Counted from the stretch's first letter, positions 22,045-31,382 are shown. The stretch is 64,000 nucleotides of DNA from Lysobacter changpingensis (GCF_017308985.1 NZ_JADWPE010000002.1:310001-374000), one strand, 5' to 3'. Notes: generated by a model from the letters alone, not told the origin. Translations and numbers: made by a program.

Positions 22045-22515
22045 ATGAAAGCCAGCGTCCTGCGCCGCGGCCTGAACCTCTGGCCGCCGTTCCTCTTCAG
22101 CGGCATCCACGTCACCACGATTTCCGACGACTACCGCCACGCGCACGTCGAACTGCGCATGCGGCCCTGGAACCGCAACTACGTCGGCACGCACTTCGGC
22201 GGCAGCCTATTCGCGATGACCGATCCGTTCTGGATGCTCCTGGCGATGCAGTCGCTGGGTCGCGAGTACTGGGTGTGGGACAAGGCCGGCGCGATCGAGT
22301 TCGTCAAGCCCGGCCGCGGCACGGTGCACGCCGACTTCCGCCTGGGCGGGGACGTCCTCGACGAACTTCGCGCCGCGACCGCCAACGGCGGGAAGGCGCT
22401 GCGCTGGTTCGACACCGATGTCACCGACGCGCAGGGCGAGGTCGTCGCGCGCGTGCGCAAGCAGCTGTACGTGCGTCGAAAGCCGGCGCATCGCGACAAC
22501 GGCAACGGCGATTGA
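22045..22515 (+). CDS. DUF4442 hotdog-fold thioesterase-like protein
   Basis: Cytoplasmic protein of 156 residues fitting the DUF4442 family, a hotdog-fold group related to acyl-CoA thioesterases. Typical features are the N-terminal LNLWPPFLFSGIHV, the central helix region NYVGTHFGGSLFAMTDPF that lines the active-site cleft in this fold, and alternating beta strands (HAHVELRMRPW, VARVRKQLYVRRK). ATG 22045 is chosen because conservation appears to begin with MKASVLRRGLNLW; an upstream start at 22018 adds only nine residues. The substrate is unknown. Confidence 0.8.
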   Translation: MKASVLRRGLNLWPPFLFSGIHVTTISDDYRHAHVELRMRPWNRNYVGTHFGGSLFAMTDPFWMLLAMQSLGREYWVWDKAGAIEFVKPGRGTVHADFRLGGDVLDELRAATANGGKALRWFDTDVTDAQGEVVARVRKQLYVRRKPAHRDNGNGD

Positions 22516-22594
22516 GCGTGGCCGATGGCCGTGAACACGGCCCAAAACAAGCCAATTCCGGCAAAAACTGACACAACGCGTCATCACGCTGAAC

Positions 22595-22617
22595 CAACGA
22601 TTGTGCGCACATCGTTG
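22595..22617. promoter_or_regulatory. Inverted repeat upstream of the kinase gene (possible operator)
   Basis: A 7-bp perfect inverted repeat CAACGAT...ATCGTTG with a 9-base centre lies 70 bp upstream of the kinase start, in a locally less GC-rich stretch. It could be a dimeric regulator site or a small hairpin; nothing here identifies a binding protein. Confidence 0.35.
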
Positions 22618-22686
22618 TTGTGATGGGCACGTCGTGAGCTTTCCCCTCTCACGGCGTATGCTCCTGCTTCGCGACAGGGGGCCGCG

Positions 22687-24699
22687 ATGTCCGGTTCTGC
22701 AAGCAACAACGACAACGCATCGCCATTGCCGGAGATCGCCGGTTATCGCCTGCACAAGGTGATCAACCACGGCGGCATGTCGACCGTGTACCTGGGTCAC
22801 CAGCTTGCGCTCGCGCGCGAGGTGGCGATCAAGGTCATGCTGCCTGTCGCACTCGCGGACGAAGTCAGCCGTCGCCGCTTCGAGAACGAAGTGCGCACGA
22901 TCGCGCGCCTGGAACACCCCAACATCGTCGGCATCTTCGAAGTCGGCCGCACCTTCGACGGCCTGCCCTACTACGCGATGCCGTACCTGCCGCGCGGCCA
23001 TCTCGGCCAGCGCGACCTGAGCCGCGACGAGCCGCGCGCGATCGAGATCGCGCTGACGCTGCTGTCGGCGCTGGAATACGCCCACGCGCGCGGCGTCGTG
23101 CATCGCGACGTGAAGGCCGAGAACGTGCTGTTCGACGAAAGCGAACGCGTGCTGCTGGCCGACTTCGGCATCGCGCTGCGCCGCGGCTTCGGTCCGCGCG
23201 TGACCACGGCCGGACTGGCGGTGGGCAGCACCGCGTACATGGCACCCGAACAGGCGCGCGGCGAGGACGTCGACGGCCGCGCCGATCTTTACAGCATGGG
23301 CGTGCTGCTGTGGGAAATGCTCACCGGGCGCCTGCCGTTCGAAGCCGCCGACGCGCTGTCGATGGCGGTGATGCACGCGCAGGATCCGATTCCGAAGCTG
23401 CCGCACCCTTTGCGCCACTGGCAGCGCTTCATGAATCGCGCGTTGTCGAAGCAGGCGGCCCACCGCTTCCAGGACGCCGCGCAGATGGCCGACGCGATCC
23501 GCGCGGTGCAGCAGCGCAAGCCGTGGACGCCCGCGCTGGAAGCCGTGCGGCGCCTGCGCCCCGCACAGCGCTGGGCGATGCCGGTGTGGGCGAGCGTCGG
23601 CGTGACCGCGGTGACGCTGGTGGTGCTCGCCTTCAGTTTCAATCGCGACGATGACGGCACGCCCGCGCCCGTGCCGGCCGTGCCGATGGCGACCGCGCCG
23701 GAAGCGACGCCGTCGGTCGATCCGACCGCCGCGATGTTGCAGCCACTGCCCGAGGCGCCGCTGCAGCACGCGCTGGAAGACGCGCGCCAGCAGATCGCAC
23801 GTGGCCGCCTGACCGAACCGCAGGACGCCAACGCCTTCGACAGCGTGCTGCTCGCCTGGCACACCGACAGCACGCATCCGGACGTCGCCAAGGCCATCGA
23901 CCAGCTCACCGGCGCGTTCTCCGAGCACATCGTGCGCGCGGTGAAGGATGGCAAGGACGAACGCGCACGCGACCTGCATTCGCGCGCGATCGCGCTCGGC
24001 CAGCAGACCGGCACCGCGAATTCGCCCGCGCAGCAGAAACTGCGCGAGGCCACCGGCGACGCGGTGGAAGCGCGCCTGCAACTGGCCGTGAAGCGCCGCG
24101 ACGGCGCCGACGTGCAGCGCCTTACCGCGCTGGCCCATCAGCTGGACCTGCCGCGCAACAAGTTCGACGCCCGCCTTCTCGCGCAGGCCAAGGCGATGCC
24201 GAAGGGCCTCGCGCGCGGCGCGACGCTCGACACCACTTCGCAGAGCAGCGCGAAGGTCAGCGTCGCGCTGACGCCACGCCCGGTGAGCCGTCGCGAGTAC
24301 GCGCGCTTCGCCGCCGCCAATGGCCGCGAGCCGGCGCTGTGCCGCGAACGCGCCTCGCTGCTGCGCGTGCTCGATCCGCGCGACTGGCAGCAGCCCGGCT
24401 TCAAGCAGGCCGACAACGACCCGGTGGTGTGCATCTCGCTGGAGGATGCGCAGGCGTACGCGCGGTGGTACAGCGCGCAGACCGGCCGCCGTTATCGCCT
24501 GCCCAGCGCCGAGGAAATCGGCCAGTCGCCTGTCGAGATCGACGGTCGCACGGTGTCGCTGTGGCTGCGCGACTGCGGCCAGAACTGCCAGCAGCGGCAG
24601 GTCGCCGGCAGCTCGTGGCGCAACCGCGAGGACCAGCGCACGCTGGCCGCTTCGCGCGGCTACGACGACGTGGGGTTCCGCCTCGTCCGCGAGCGCTGA
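22687..24699 (+). CDS. Membrane Ser/Thr protein kinase with C-terminal SUMF1-like domain
   Basis: Hanks-type Ser/Thr kinase of 670 residues. The kinase domain (about 20-275) has a Gly-rich loop NHGGMSTVYLG, invariant lysine in VAIKVM (K49), catalytic loop HRDVKAEN (139-146), ADFG (158-161) and MAPE (185-188), so it looks active. A single transmembrane helix spans about 297-318. The extracytoplasmic part is helical (about 350-500). It ends in a formylglycine-generating-enzyme/SUMF1-like domain (about 532-668): DPVVCISLEDAQAYARWYSA, GRRYRLPSAEE, GSSWRNRE and DDVGFRLVRER. The usual VSW and EAEWE positions are altered and the domain is short, suggesting ligand binding rather than catalysis. ATG 22687; apparently monocistronic. 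Confidence 0.92.
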   Translation: MSGSASNNDNASPLPEIAGYRLHKVINHGGMSTVYLGHQLALAREVAIKVMLPVALADEVSRRRFENEVRTIARLEHPNIVGIFEVGRTFDGLPYYAMPYLPRGHLGQRDLSRDEPRAIEIALTLLSALEYAHARGVVHRDVKAENVLFDESERVLLADFGIALRRGFGPRVTTAGLAVGSTAYMAPEQARGEDVDGRADLYSMGVLLWEMLTGRLPFEAADALSMAVMHAQDPIPKLPHPLRHWQRFMNRALSKQAAHRFQDAAQMADAIRAVQQRKPWTPALEAVRRLRPAQRWAMPVWASVGVTAVTLVVLAFSFNRDDDGTPAPVPAVPMATAPEATPSVDPTAAMLQPLPEAPLQHALEDARQQIARGRLTEPQDANAFDSVLLAWHTDSTHPDVAKAIDQLTGAFSEHIVRAVKDGKDERARDLHSRAIALGQQTGTANSPAQQKLREATGDAVEARLQLAVKRRDGADVQRLTALAHQLDLPRNKFDARLLAQAKAMPKGLARGATLDTTSQSSAKVSVALTPRPVSRREYARFAAANGREPALCRERASLLRVLDPRDWQQPGFKQADNDPVVCISLEDAQAYARWYSAQTGRRYRLPSAEEIGQSPVEIDGRTVSLWLRDCGQNCQQRQVAGSSWRNREDQRTLAASRGYDDVGFRLVRER

Positions 24700-24765
24700 G
24701 GTCCATCGCGCTTCCACGGCGCATGGGCCGCGATTGCGCGCCCGTTCGGTTCTACAATCCGCGCC

Positions 24766-25473
24766 ATGCCCAATGCCCCCGAATCGCCCGCCGTCGCGCC
24801 ACGGCCCGCGGCGCCCAAGCCGAGCCTGCAGAAGCTCTTCCTCACCGGCCTCCTGACCCTGTTGCCGATCTGGCTGACGTGGGTCGTGGTCAAGTTCGTG
24901 TTCGTGCTGCTGTCGGACATCAGCGCGCCGCTGATCGGCCCGGTGCTGCAGAACCTGGCGGACAGCTATCGCCAGCTGGGCTGGCTCGACGAACCATGGG
25001 TGCGCACCGTGCTGGCGTTGCTGGCGACGGTCGCCGTGATCCTGTTCTCCGGCATGATGGCGCGCCGCGTGATCGGCCAGCGCCTGCTGCGCTGGTTCGA
25101 GGCGTTGATCCAGCGCATTCCGCTGGCGAGCATCGTGTATTCCAGCGCGCGGCAGCTCCTCGACATCCTGCAGACCAAGCCCGACGGCACGCAGCGCGTG
25201 GTGCTGGTGGATTTTCCGCACAGGGAGATGAAGTCCATCGGCTTCGTCACGCGCGTGATCCGCGAACACGGCACCGGCCGCGAACTCGCTGCCGTGTACG
25301 TGCCGACCACGCCGAATCCGACGTCGGGCTACCTGGAAATCGTGCCGGTGGAGAAGATCACGCCGACCGACTGGAGCGTCGACCAGGCGATGAGCTTCAT
25401 CATTTCCGGCGGCGCGGTGTCGCCGGAGAGCATTCCGTTCTCGCCGCCGCCGGTCGGAGACGACCGTCCGTGA
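24766..25473 (+). CDS. DUF502-family membrane protein
   Basis: Membrane protein of 235 residues matching DUF502. Two membrane helices near the N-terminus (about 24-48, LFLTGLLTLLPIWLTWVVVKF, and 73-95, VLALLATVAVILFSGMMA) are followed by a soluble region with SIVYSSARQLLDIL, RVVLVDFPHREMKSIGFVTR and VPTTPNPTSGYLEIVP, all characteristic of this family. Function is unknown in bacteria. It starts with ATG 24766, 66 bp after the kinase stop. Confidence 0.9.
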   Translation: MPNAPESPAVAPRPAAPKPSLQKLFLTGLLTLLPIWLTWVVVKFVFVLLSDISAPLIGPVLQNLADSYRQLGWLDEPWVRTVLALLATVAVILFSGMMARRVIGQRLLRWFEALIQRIPLASIVYSSARQLLDILQTKPDGTQRVVLVDFPHREMKSIGFVTRVIREHGTGRELAAVYVPTTPNPTSGYLEIVPVEKITPTDWSVDQAMSFIISGGAVSPESIPFSPPPVGDDRP

Positions 25474-25527
25474 TCCGCCATTCCTGATCCGCACCACCGC
25501 GTCCGCGCCGAAGGGGAGAAGCGCACC

Positions 25528-26331
25528 GTGAACGAAGCCGCGTCGCCGTCCATCGCCCCCATGCCCGCTCGCACCATCGACGACCGCGCGCTGCGGTTGT
25601 TCATCGTGCTCAGCGCGTTCTTCTGCGTGAACGCGGTACTGGCGGAGTTCATCGGCGTGAAGATCTTCGCGCTTGAGGAAACCCTCGGCATCGCGCCGCT
25701 GCACTGGAACCTGTTCGGCCAGACCGGTTCGCTGAGCTTCACCGCGGGTACGCTGCTGTGGCCGGTGGTGTTCCTGATGACCGACGTCATCAACGAATTC
25801 TTCGGCCGGCGCGGCGTGCGGATGATCTCGTGGCTCGCCGCCGTGCTGATCGTGTACGGCTTCCTGTTCGCCTTCGCGGCCATCGCGATCGCACCGGCGG
25901 ACTGGTGGGTGAAGGCCGCGCAGGCGCAGGGCGTGGCCGATTACCAGGCGGCGTTCGCGGCGGTGTTCGGCCAGGGCATGTGGACGATCGCCGGCTCGCT
26001 GGTCGCCTTCATCATCGGGCAGCTGATCGACGTGGCGGTGTTCCACCGCATCCGCAGCGTCACCGGCGAGAAGCACGTGTGGCTGCGCGCGACCGGTTCG
26101 ACCGCCGTTTCGCAGCTGGTGGACAGCTTCGTCGTGCTCTACATCGCCTTCGTGCTGGGGCCGCAGAAGTGGCCGACCTCGCTGTTCCTCGCGGTGAGCA
26201 CGGTGAACTACGCGTACAAGATGCTCGCGGCGATCGCGTTGATCCCGCTGATCTACCTGGTGCGCGCGGGCATCACGCATTACCTCGGGGAAGCGCGTGC
26301 GCGGGAGCTGCGCGAACAGGCCGCGGCCTGA
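25528..26331 (+). CDS. VUT/YhhQ-family transporter (putative queuosine precursor uptake)
   Basis: Polytopic membrane protein of 267 residues of the VUT/YhhQ family; E. coli YhhQ imports the queuosine precursors preQ0/preQ1. It has about six hydrophobic helices and the family motifs LSAFFCVNAVLAEFIGVKIF, PVVFLMTDVINEFFGRRGVR and YKMLAAIALIPLIYLV near the C-terminus. The start is GTG 25528 with AAGGGGAG at 25511-25518; an internal ATG at 25561 is possible. It follows the DUF502 gene by 54 bp and may be co-transcribed. The substrate is inferred from the family. Confidence 0.87.
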   Translation: MNEAASPSIAPMPARTIDDRALRLFIVLSAFFCVNAVLAEFIGVKIFALEETLGIAPLHWNLFGQTGSLSFTAGTLLWPVVFLMTDVINEFFGRRGVRMISWLAAVLIVYGFLFAFAAIAIAPADWWVKAAQAQGVADYQAAFAAVFGQGMWTIAGSLVAFIIGQLIDVAVFHRIRSVTGEKHVWLRATGSTAVSQLVDSFVVLYIAFVLGPQKWPTSLFLAVSTVNYAYKMLAAIALIPLIYLVRAGITHYLGEARARELREQAAA

Positions 26332-26334
26332 GGG

Positions 26335-27120
26335 TCACGGCGTCGAGCACAGGCCCAGCATGCCTCGCACGCGTTCGCGATAGCGCGTGCCGGTGCCCAC
26401 GCGCAGGCCGCCGTGCAGGCGCAGCAGGTAGCGGCCGCCGCCGAGCACCTCGACGTCGCGGATCGCCTGCAGGCGCACCAACCGCGAGCGGTGCACGCGC
26501 ACGAAACTGCGCGGGTCCAGGCGCGTTTCCAGCGCGGTGAGCGTTTCGCGCAGGCGATAACGCTGCGGACCGACGCACAGTTCGACGTAGTTCGATTGCG
26601 CCAGCACGCAGTCGATCTCGTCCACGTTCAGCATCTGCAGGCGCGCGCCCACCGGCACCGCGATGCGTTCGACGCATTGCGTGGGCCGCTCCGTCGGCGT
26701 TCCCGCGAACGCCTGCACGCGTGAGGCGTCGATCCCGCTCGGCAACGCATCGCCCAGCGCGCGCCGCACCCGTGCCAGCGCCGCGCGCAGGCGTTCGGCA
26801 GAGAAAGGTTTGAGCAGGTAATCCGCGGCGTCCGCGTCGAAGGCGCGCAGCGCGTGTTCGGCGTGCGCGGTGACGAACACCACGCGGGGCCGCACGTCCG
26901 CCGGCAGCGCCTCGATCACGCCGAATCCGTGCAGGGCCGGCATGCGCACGTCGAGGAATGCGACATCCGGTCGCAGCCGGCGGATCGACGCGACCGCCGC
27001 GTCGCCATCGGCGCATTCGGCGACGACGTCCACGTCGGTCATCTGGCCGAGCAGCCGGCACAGCCGCGCGCGCGACATCGCTTCGTCGTCGGCCACGATG
27101 GCGCGCAGGCGTGCGGTCAT
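26335..27120 (-). CDS. LytTR-family response regulator
   Basis: DNA-binding response regulator of 261 residues. The receiver domain (about 5-120) has the acidic pair D11/D12, phospho-acceptor D57 in VAFLDVRMP, and K104 in YLLKPF. A LytTR DNA-binding domain lies at about 155-255 (IDCVLAQSNYVELCVG, RLRETLTALETRLDPRSFVR, RVHRSRLVRL). This is the AlgR/LytR pattern, in which the regulator binds direct repeats upstream of its targets. ATG 27120 overlaps the stop of the histidine kinase (ATGA), so both proteins come from one message. Targets are unknown; the divergent PD40 gene is one candidate. Confidence 0.95.
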   Translation of the reverse strand: MTARLRAIVADDEAMSRARLCRLLGQMTDVDVVAECADGDAAVASIRRLRPDVAFLDVRMPALHGFGVIEALPADVRPRVVFVTAHAEHALRAFDADAADYLLKPFSAERLRAALARVRRALGDALPSGIDASRVQAFAGTPTERPTQCVERIAVPVGARLQMLNVDEIDCVLAQSNYVELCVGPQRYRLRETLTALETRLDPRSFVRVHRSRLVRLQAIRDVEVLGGGRYLLRLHGGLRVGTGTRYRERVRGMLGLCSTP

Positions 27121-28196
27121 GGCGCGACACCCGCCGCGCGATAGGGAAGATCCAGCCGCACCAGCGTTCCGCCGGCGACCAGCGCGACGATCTCCAGCAG
27201 ATGGTCGGCGCCGTACAGGCAGGCCAGCCGCGCACGCGTGTTGCGCAGACCGATGCCCGCGCCGTGCGGCGTCGGATGCGCACCGCCGTCGTCGCGGACT
27301 TCGAGGATCAGGCGATCGGCATTGCGCTCGGCGCGCACCGACAGCGCGCCTGGCGTGGTTCGCGTGGCGATCGCGTGCCGGATCGCGTTCTCGACCAGCG
27401 GCTGCAGCACCAGGTGCGGCACGCGTGCATCGAGCGAGGCCGAATCGATGCCCCATTCGATCCGCAGCCGTTCGCCCAGGCGGAGTTTCTCGATGCCGAG
27501 GTAGTGGTCGAGCGCGACCAGCTCCTCGCGCAGTGCGACTTCCTGTTGCTGCGACGCGCCCAGGCTGTGGCGCAGCAACGCGCCGAGGTCGACCAGCATG
27601 CGGTCGGCGACTTCGGCGTCGCGGTGGATCATCTCGGCGATCGAATTGAGCGCGTTGAACAGGAAATGGGGGTTGAGCTGCGCCGACAGCGCTCCCAGCC
27701 GCGCCTGCGCGAGGCGCGATTCCAGCTCGATCGCCTGCCGTTCGCGATGCCGCGCGCGCTCGGCGTACACCAGCGCGTGCGCGATGCCGACGATCATCCA
27801 CGACATCAACAGGTTGTTGAGCGCGCTGGTCGCCAGCACCGCGCCGAACGACGGCAGCGTCGCGTACCAGCCGATGAAGCCGTTCAGCGCGACCACCGCC
27901 AGCGCACGCGCGACGATCACCAGCGCGACCGCCAGCGCATGCACGAACAGCGCCTTCGCGATGCGTCCGCGCGCGCCCGGCCATTCGATCGGCCAGCGCC
28001 GGACGCACCAGAACAGGCCGAACGTGATCGGAATCCACAACCACGCGCTCGCCAGTTCGAGCCGCAGGACCTGCGCCACATCGAGCGCCTGCCCCGTCGC
28101 CTCGCGCATGTTCAGCACCTGGCCGGACCACACCAGGGCGTTCAAGGTCCACCAGGCCGTCACCAGCAGCACGAGCAGGGGCGATCGGATGCGCAT
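27117..28196 (-). CDS. LytS-type sensor histidine kinase
   Basis: Membrane histidine kinase of 359 residues, partner of the LytTR regulator with which it overlaps by 4 bp. Four hydrophobic helices (about 6-26, 47-65, 82-105 and 117-141) form the sensor part; there is no PAS, GAF or HAMP domain. The His_kinase domain has the phospho-acceptor in AQLNPHFLFNALNSI (H177), followed by the N-box LQPLVENAIRHAI, an ATPase G-box (LEVRDDGG, HGAGIGLRNTRARL) and a C-terminal strand. ATG 28196 begins MRIRSPLLVLLV; the frame stays open to 29282 only because it is antisense to the next gene. The ligand is unknown. Confidence 0.94.
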   Translation of the reverse strand: MRIRSPLLVLLVTAWWTLNALVWSGQVLNMREATGQALDVAQVLRLELASAWLWIPITFGLFWCVRRWPIEWPGARGRIAKALFVHALAVALVIVARALAVVALNGFIGWYATLPSFGAVLATSALNNLLMSWMIVGIAHALVYAERARHRERQAIELESRLAQARLGALSAQLNPHFLFNALNSIAEMIHRDAEVADRMLVDLGALLRHSLGASQQQEVALREELVALDHYLGIEKLRLGERLRIEWGIDSASLDARVPHLVLQPLVENAIRHAIATRTTPGALSVRAERNADRLILEVRDDGGAHPTPHGAGIGLRNTRARLACLYGADHLLEIVALVAGGTLVRLDLPYRAAGVAP

Positions 28197-28343
28197 GGAC
28201 AGCGAAGCTAGACCCGCGCGGGGGCGCTTGCAATCGCAGGCGGCGCGTTCGTCCCGCGATCCGGCGGGTTCGTCCCGCATGTGCGCATCGCATCGCGCGG
28301 ACGCGGCACAGTCGCCCCGCCATCCCCGACGAAGGAGTCCGTC

Positions 28344-29270
28344 ATGCCGCAACGCACACCGCATTCGCGCACGTCCGCCCTGGTCTTCGCCCTGCTCGCC
28401 TGCATCGCCCTCCCCGTTCACGCGGGCGACGGCGGGGATCGCTGCCCGCCCGTTCGCAAGTACGCCGAAGGGACGATTTCCACCGATCGCTGGGAATGGC
28501 GGCTGAGCTTCGCCCCGAACCGGCTGCGCGCATACTGGTCCACGACCGCCGGCTGGTGGCCGGGCACCCGCGAGCAGGCGACGATCCTCACCGCGCGATG
28601 GTCGCCATGGGGCTGGGGCGAACCGGAAGTCGCCCCGTTCTCCGGCATCCACAGCGACATGGACCCGCACGTCTCGCCGGACGGGCGCACGATCGTGTTC
28701 TCCTCCGAACGCCCGTCGCCCGACAACAGCGGCGGCCGGATGGACCTGTGGAAGGTCGAACGCACACGTCGCGGCTGGAGCCAGCCGATGTACCTGGGCG
28801 CGGCGGTGAACAGCGCGGGCGATGAGCTGTACGCCAGCACCGATCGTCACGGCAACCTGTACTTCGGCAGCGACCGCAGCGGCGAATGGAACATCTATCG
28901 CGCGCGCCGCCTCGCCAACGGCCTCCATGCGCCGGCGGAGCCGCTCGGCGACGGCGTCAACAGCGCCGAGCGCTGGGAGTTCAATCCGGAGATCTCGCCC
29001 GACGGACGCACGCTGGTGTTCACGCGTCTGGATTTCCCCGGCGACCCGCTGCCGGACCTGGGCTACGGTTTCGGCGATCTGCACGTCAGCCGCCTGCGCG
29101 ACGGAACGTTCACGCCGGCGCGGAACCTCGGCCCCTGCGTGAACACCGAATGGGACGAGTTCCATCCGACCGTGCTGTGGGACCGGGGCCTGCTGTTCTA
29201 TGCCCGCGACATCGGCCAGCCGAGCGATTTCTACGTCACGCCACTGCGCCTGCCAAAGCTGGACGACTGA
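28344..29270 (+). CDS. Secreted TolB-like PD40 beta-propeller protein
   Basis: Exported 308-residue protein with a signal peptide (RTSALVFALLACIALPVHAG) and at least two WD40-like PD40 repeats: SDMDPHVSPDGRTIVFSSER and the matching WEFNPEISPDGRTLVFTRLD, separated by further blades (ELYASTDRHGNLYFGSDRSG, WDEFHPTVLWDRGLLFY). It therefore forms a small beta-propeller as in TolB-type proteins. No catalytic residues were recognised. ATG 28344 follows GAAGGAG at 28331-28337. It is divergent from the LytS/LytTR genes across 147 bp. Confidence 0.85.
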   Translation: MPQRTPHSRTSALVFALLACIALPVHAGDGGDRCPPVRKYAEGTISTDRWEWRLSFAPNRLRAYWSTTAGWWPGTREQATILTARWSPWGWGEPEVAPFSGIHSDMDPHVSPDGRTIVFSSERPSPDNSGGRMDLWKVERTRRGWSQPMYLGAAVNSAGDELYASTDRHGNLYFGSDRSGEWNIYRARRLANGLHAPAEPLGDGVNSAERWEFNPEISPDGRTLVFTRLDFPGDPLPDLGYGFGDLHVSRLRDGTFTPARNLGPCVNTEWDEFHPTVLWDRGLLFYARDIGQPSDFYVTPLRLPKLDD

Positions 29271-29354
29271 CGCCCCGCGCATGACCTTCGGCCCATGCCG
29301 CCCCCGGGTGGGCGGGCGAGCCTTCGGGGTCGCCCGTCAACCCGGATTTTTCCC

Positions 29355-31181
29355 ATGCCGCACCCTGCGCGTCCGATCCTCCACCTTCCGCTCGCCATTG
29401 CCCTGGTCCTCGGCGCCGCCACCGCCCTGCCCTCCGCTGCGTTCGCGCAGGCGCCCGTCGCCGCTGATGCAGTCCAGGATGCGAAAGCCGCGCGCCTGAA
29501 CCGGATGTACGAGCAGTACTGGGAAGAGCTGCTCAAGCTCAATCCGCTGCAGGCGACGTTCCAGGGCGACAACCGCTACAACGACCAGCTGCCGAACACG
29601 CTTTCGGCGCAGTACCGCCAGCGGATGCACGATTTCAACACGCGCTGGCTCAAGCAGGTGAAGGACGTCGGCAGCGACGGCCTGAGCGGGCAGGATCTGC
29701 TGAGCTACGAGATCTTCGTGCGCGATCGCGAAGATTCGCTGGAAGCGGAGAAATTCCCGACCTGGCAGCAGCCGATCAACCAGTTCTACAACTTCGCCTC
29801 GACGTTCGTGCAGCTGGGCTCGGGCACCGGCGCACAGCCGTTCAAGACCGTCGCCGATTACGACAACTGGCTCAAGCGCGCCGCGCAGGCGCCGGCGATC
29901 TTCGACCAGGCCATCGCCAATTCGCGCGAAGGCATGGACAACGGCGTCGTGCAGCCGCGCGCGCTGATGGTGAAGGTGATCCCGCAGCTGGACGCGCTGA
30001 TCAAGGACAAGGCCGAGGACACGCTGTTCTGGGGGCCGATCAAGAACTTCCCGGCCGGCTTCAGCGATGCGGACAAGCAACGCCTCACCACGCAGTACCG
30101 GCAGGTGATCGAAACGCAGTTGATGCCGTCGTATCGCGAACTCCGCGATTTCGTCGCCAACGAATACCTGCCGAAGACGCGCACGACGTCGGGCCTGGAC
30201 GCGCTGCCGAACGGCGCGGCGTGGTATGCGTTCAACGCGCGCAATTCGACGACCACCGACCTGACGCCGGCGCAGATCCACCAGATCGGACTGGACGAGG
30301 TGAAGCGCATCCACGGCCAGATCGAGGGCGTGATGAAGCAGGTCGGTTTCAAGGGCTCGATGCAGGACTTCTTCAAGTTCATGCAGACCGACCCGCGTTT
30401 CTCCTTCGCCGACGAGCCCGCGCTGCTGGCGCACTACCGTGGGCTGGAAGAGAAGATCAACCGCAGGATCCCCGAGCAGTTCTCGCTGATCCCGAAGGCG
30501 GCGTTCGAGATCCGTCCGGTGGAACCGTTCCGCGCGCAGTCCGCCGCGGGCGGTTCGTACATGCGTCCGAGCCAGGACGGTTCGCGCCCGGGCATCTTCT
30601 ACGTCAACACCTACGACCTGCCGACGCGCAAGACGTGGGACGCCGAAGACCTGTACCTGCATGAAGCGATTCCGGGCCATCACTTCCAGCTCGCGCTGCA
30701 GCAGGAGCTGACGGGCCTGCCGAAGTTCCGCCGCTTCGGCAGCGAGATCGCCTTCAGCGAAGGCTGGGGCCTGTACGCCGAATCACTCGGCAAGGACCTG
30801 GGCGTGTATACCGATCCGTACAACTACTTCGGTTACCTGCAGAACGAGCTGTGGCGCGCGATCCGCCTGGTCGTCGACACCGGCCTGCACAGCAAGGGCT
30901 GGACGCGCGAACAGGTCATCAAGTACATGCTCGACAACTCGGCCGAGAGCGAAACGCAGTCCACCGCCGAAGCCGAGCGCTACATGGCGATTCCGGGCCA
31001 GGCGCTGGCATACAAGATGGGCGAGCTGAAGATCAAGCAGGTGCGCGCGAAGGCCGAGAAGGCATTGGGCCCGAAGTTCGACGTGCGCGAATTCCATGCC
31101 GAAGTGCTGAAGGACGGGTCGGTGCCGCTGGAGATCCTGGAGCGCAAGATCGATCGTTGGATCGGGGAGAAGCAAGGCTGA
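29355..31181 (+). CDS. Secreted DUF885-family metallopeptidase-like protein (first of pair)
   Basis: Exported protein of 608 residues in the DUF885 family, related to M32-like or gluzincin peptidases by its zinc motif. A signal peptide (about 1-30, LPLAIALVLGAATALPSAAFA) ends in AQA. The zinc motif HEAIPGHH is at H436-E437 to H442, followed by a conserved EIAFSEGWGLYAESLGKDLG block that probably supplies the third ligand. The start is ATG 29355. It is closely similar along its whole length to the next gene downstream (for example both contain RPVEPFR, RPGIFYVNTYDLP, NELWRAIRLV), so the two arose by tandem duplication. The substrate is unknown. Confidence 0.9.
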   Translation: MPHPARPILHLPLAIALVLGAATALPSAAFAQAPVAADAVQDAKAARLNRMYEQYWEELLKLNPLQATFQGDNRYNDQLPNTLSAQYRQRMHDFNTRWLKQVKDVGSDGLSGQDLLSYEIFVRDREDSLEAEKFPTWQQPINQFYNFASTFVQLGSGTGAQPFKTVADYDNWLKRAAQAPAIFDQAIANSREGMDNGVVQPRALMVKVIPQLDALIKDKAEDTLFWGPIKNFPAGFSDADKQRLTTQYRQVIETQLMPSYRELRDFVANEYLPKTRTTSGLDALPNGAAWYAFNARNSTTTDLTPAQIHQIGLDEVKRIHGQIEGVMKQVGFKGSMQDFFKFMQTDPRFSFADEPALLAHYRGLEEKINRRIPEQFSLIPKAAFEIRPVEPFRAQSAAGGSYMRPSQDGSRPGIFYVNTYDLPTRKTWDAEDLYLHEAIPGHHFQLALQQELTGLPKFRRFGSEIAFSEGWGLYAESLGKDLGVYTDPYNYFGYLQNELWRAIRLVVDTGLHSKGWTREQVIKYMLDNSAESETQSTAEAERYMAIPGQALAYKMGELKIKQVRAKAEKALGPKFDVREFHAEVLKDGSVPLEILERKIDRWIGEKQG

Positions 31182-31204
31182 GGTTCGTCCACTTCGTCGC
31201 GCTT

Positions 31205-31276
31205 TTGTAGCCCGGACAAGGCCGAAGGCCGCATCCGGGGCGCTTCCCCGGGTGCGCTTCGCTTACCCGGGCTACA
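31205..31276. repeat. Dispersed palindromic element, copy 5 (diverged)
   Basis: The right arm (GGGTGCGCTTCGCTTACCCGG...CTACAGG) is canonical, but the left arm reads CCCGGACAAGGCCGAAGGCC, so the hairpin is imperfect. It separates the two DUF885 genes. Confidence 0.8.
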
Positions 31277-31382
31277 GGAGCCTGGAGGCAATGCGATCTT
31301 TGCTCCCATCGCCCGCCCGCCGTACGCTCCGCCACGTGCCCGCTCCATCGGCCAGACGCACACCATCCACCAGGAGAACCGC

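Noticed and set aside
22207-26280. A 1,357-codon minus-strand frame
   Set aside because: It is antisense to the kinase, DUF502 and VUT/YhhQ genes, all of which have clear motifs, and encodes no recognisable domain.
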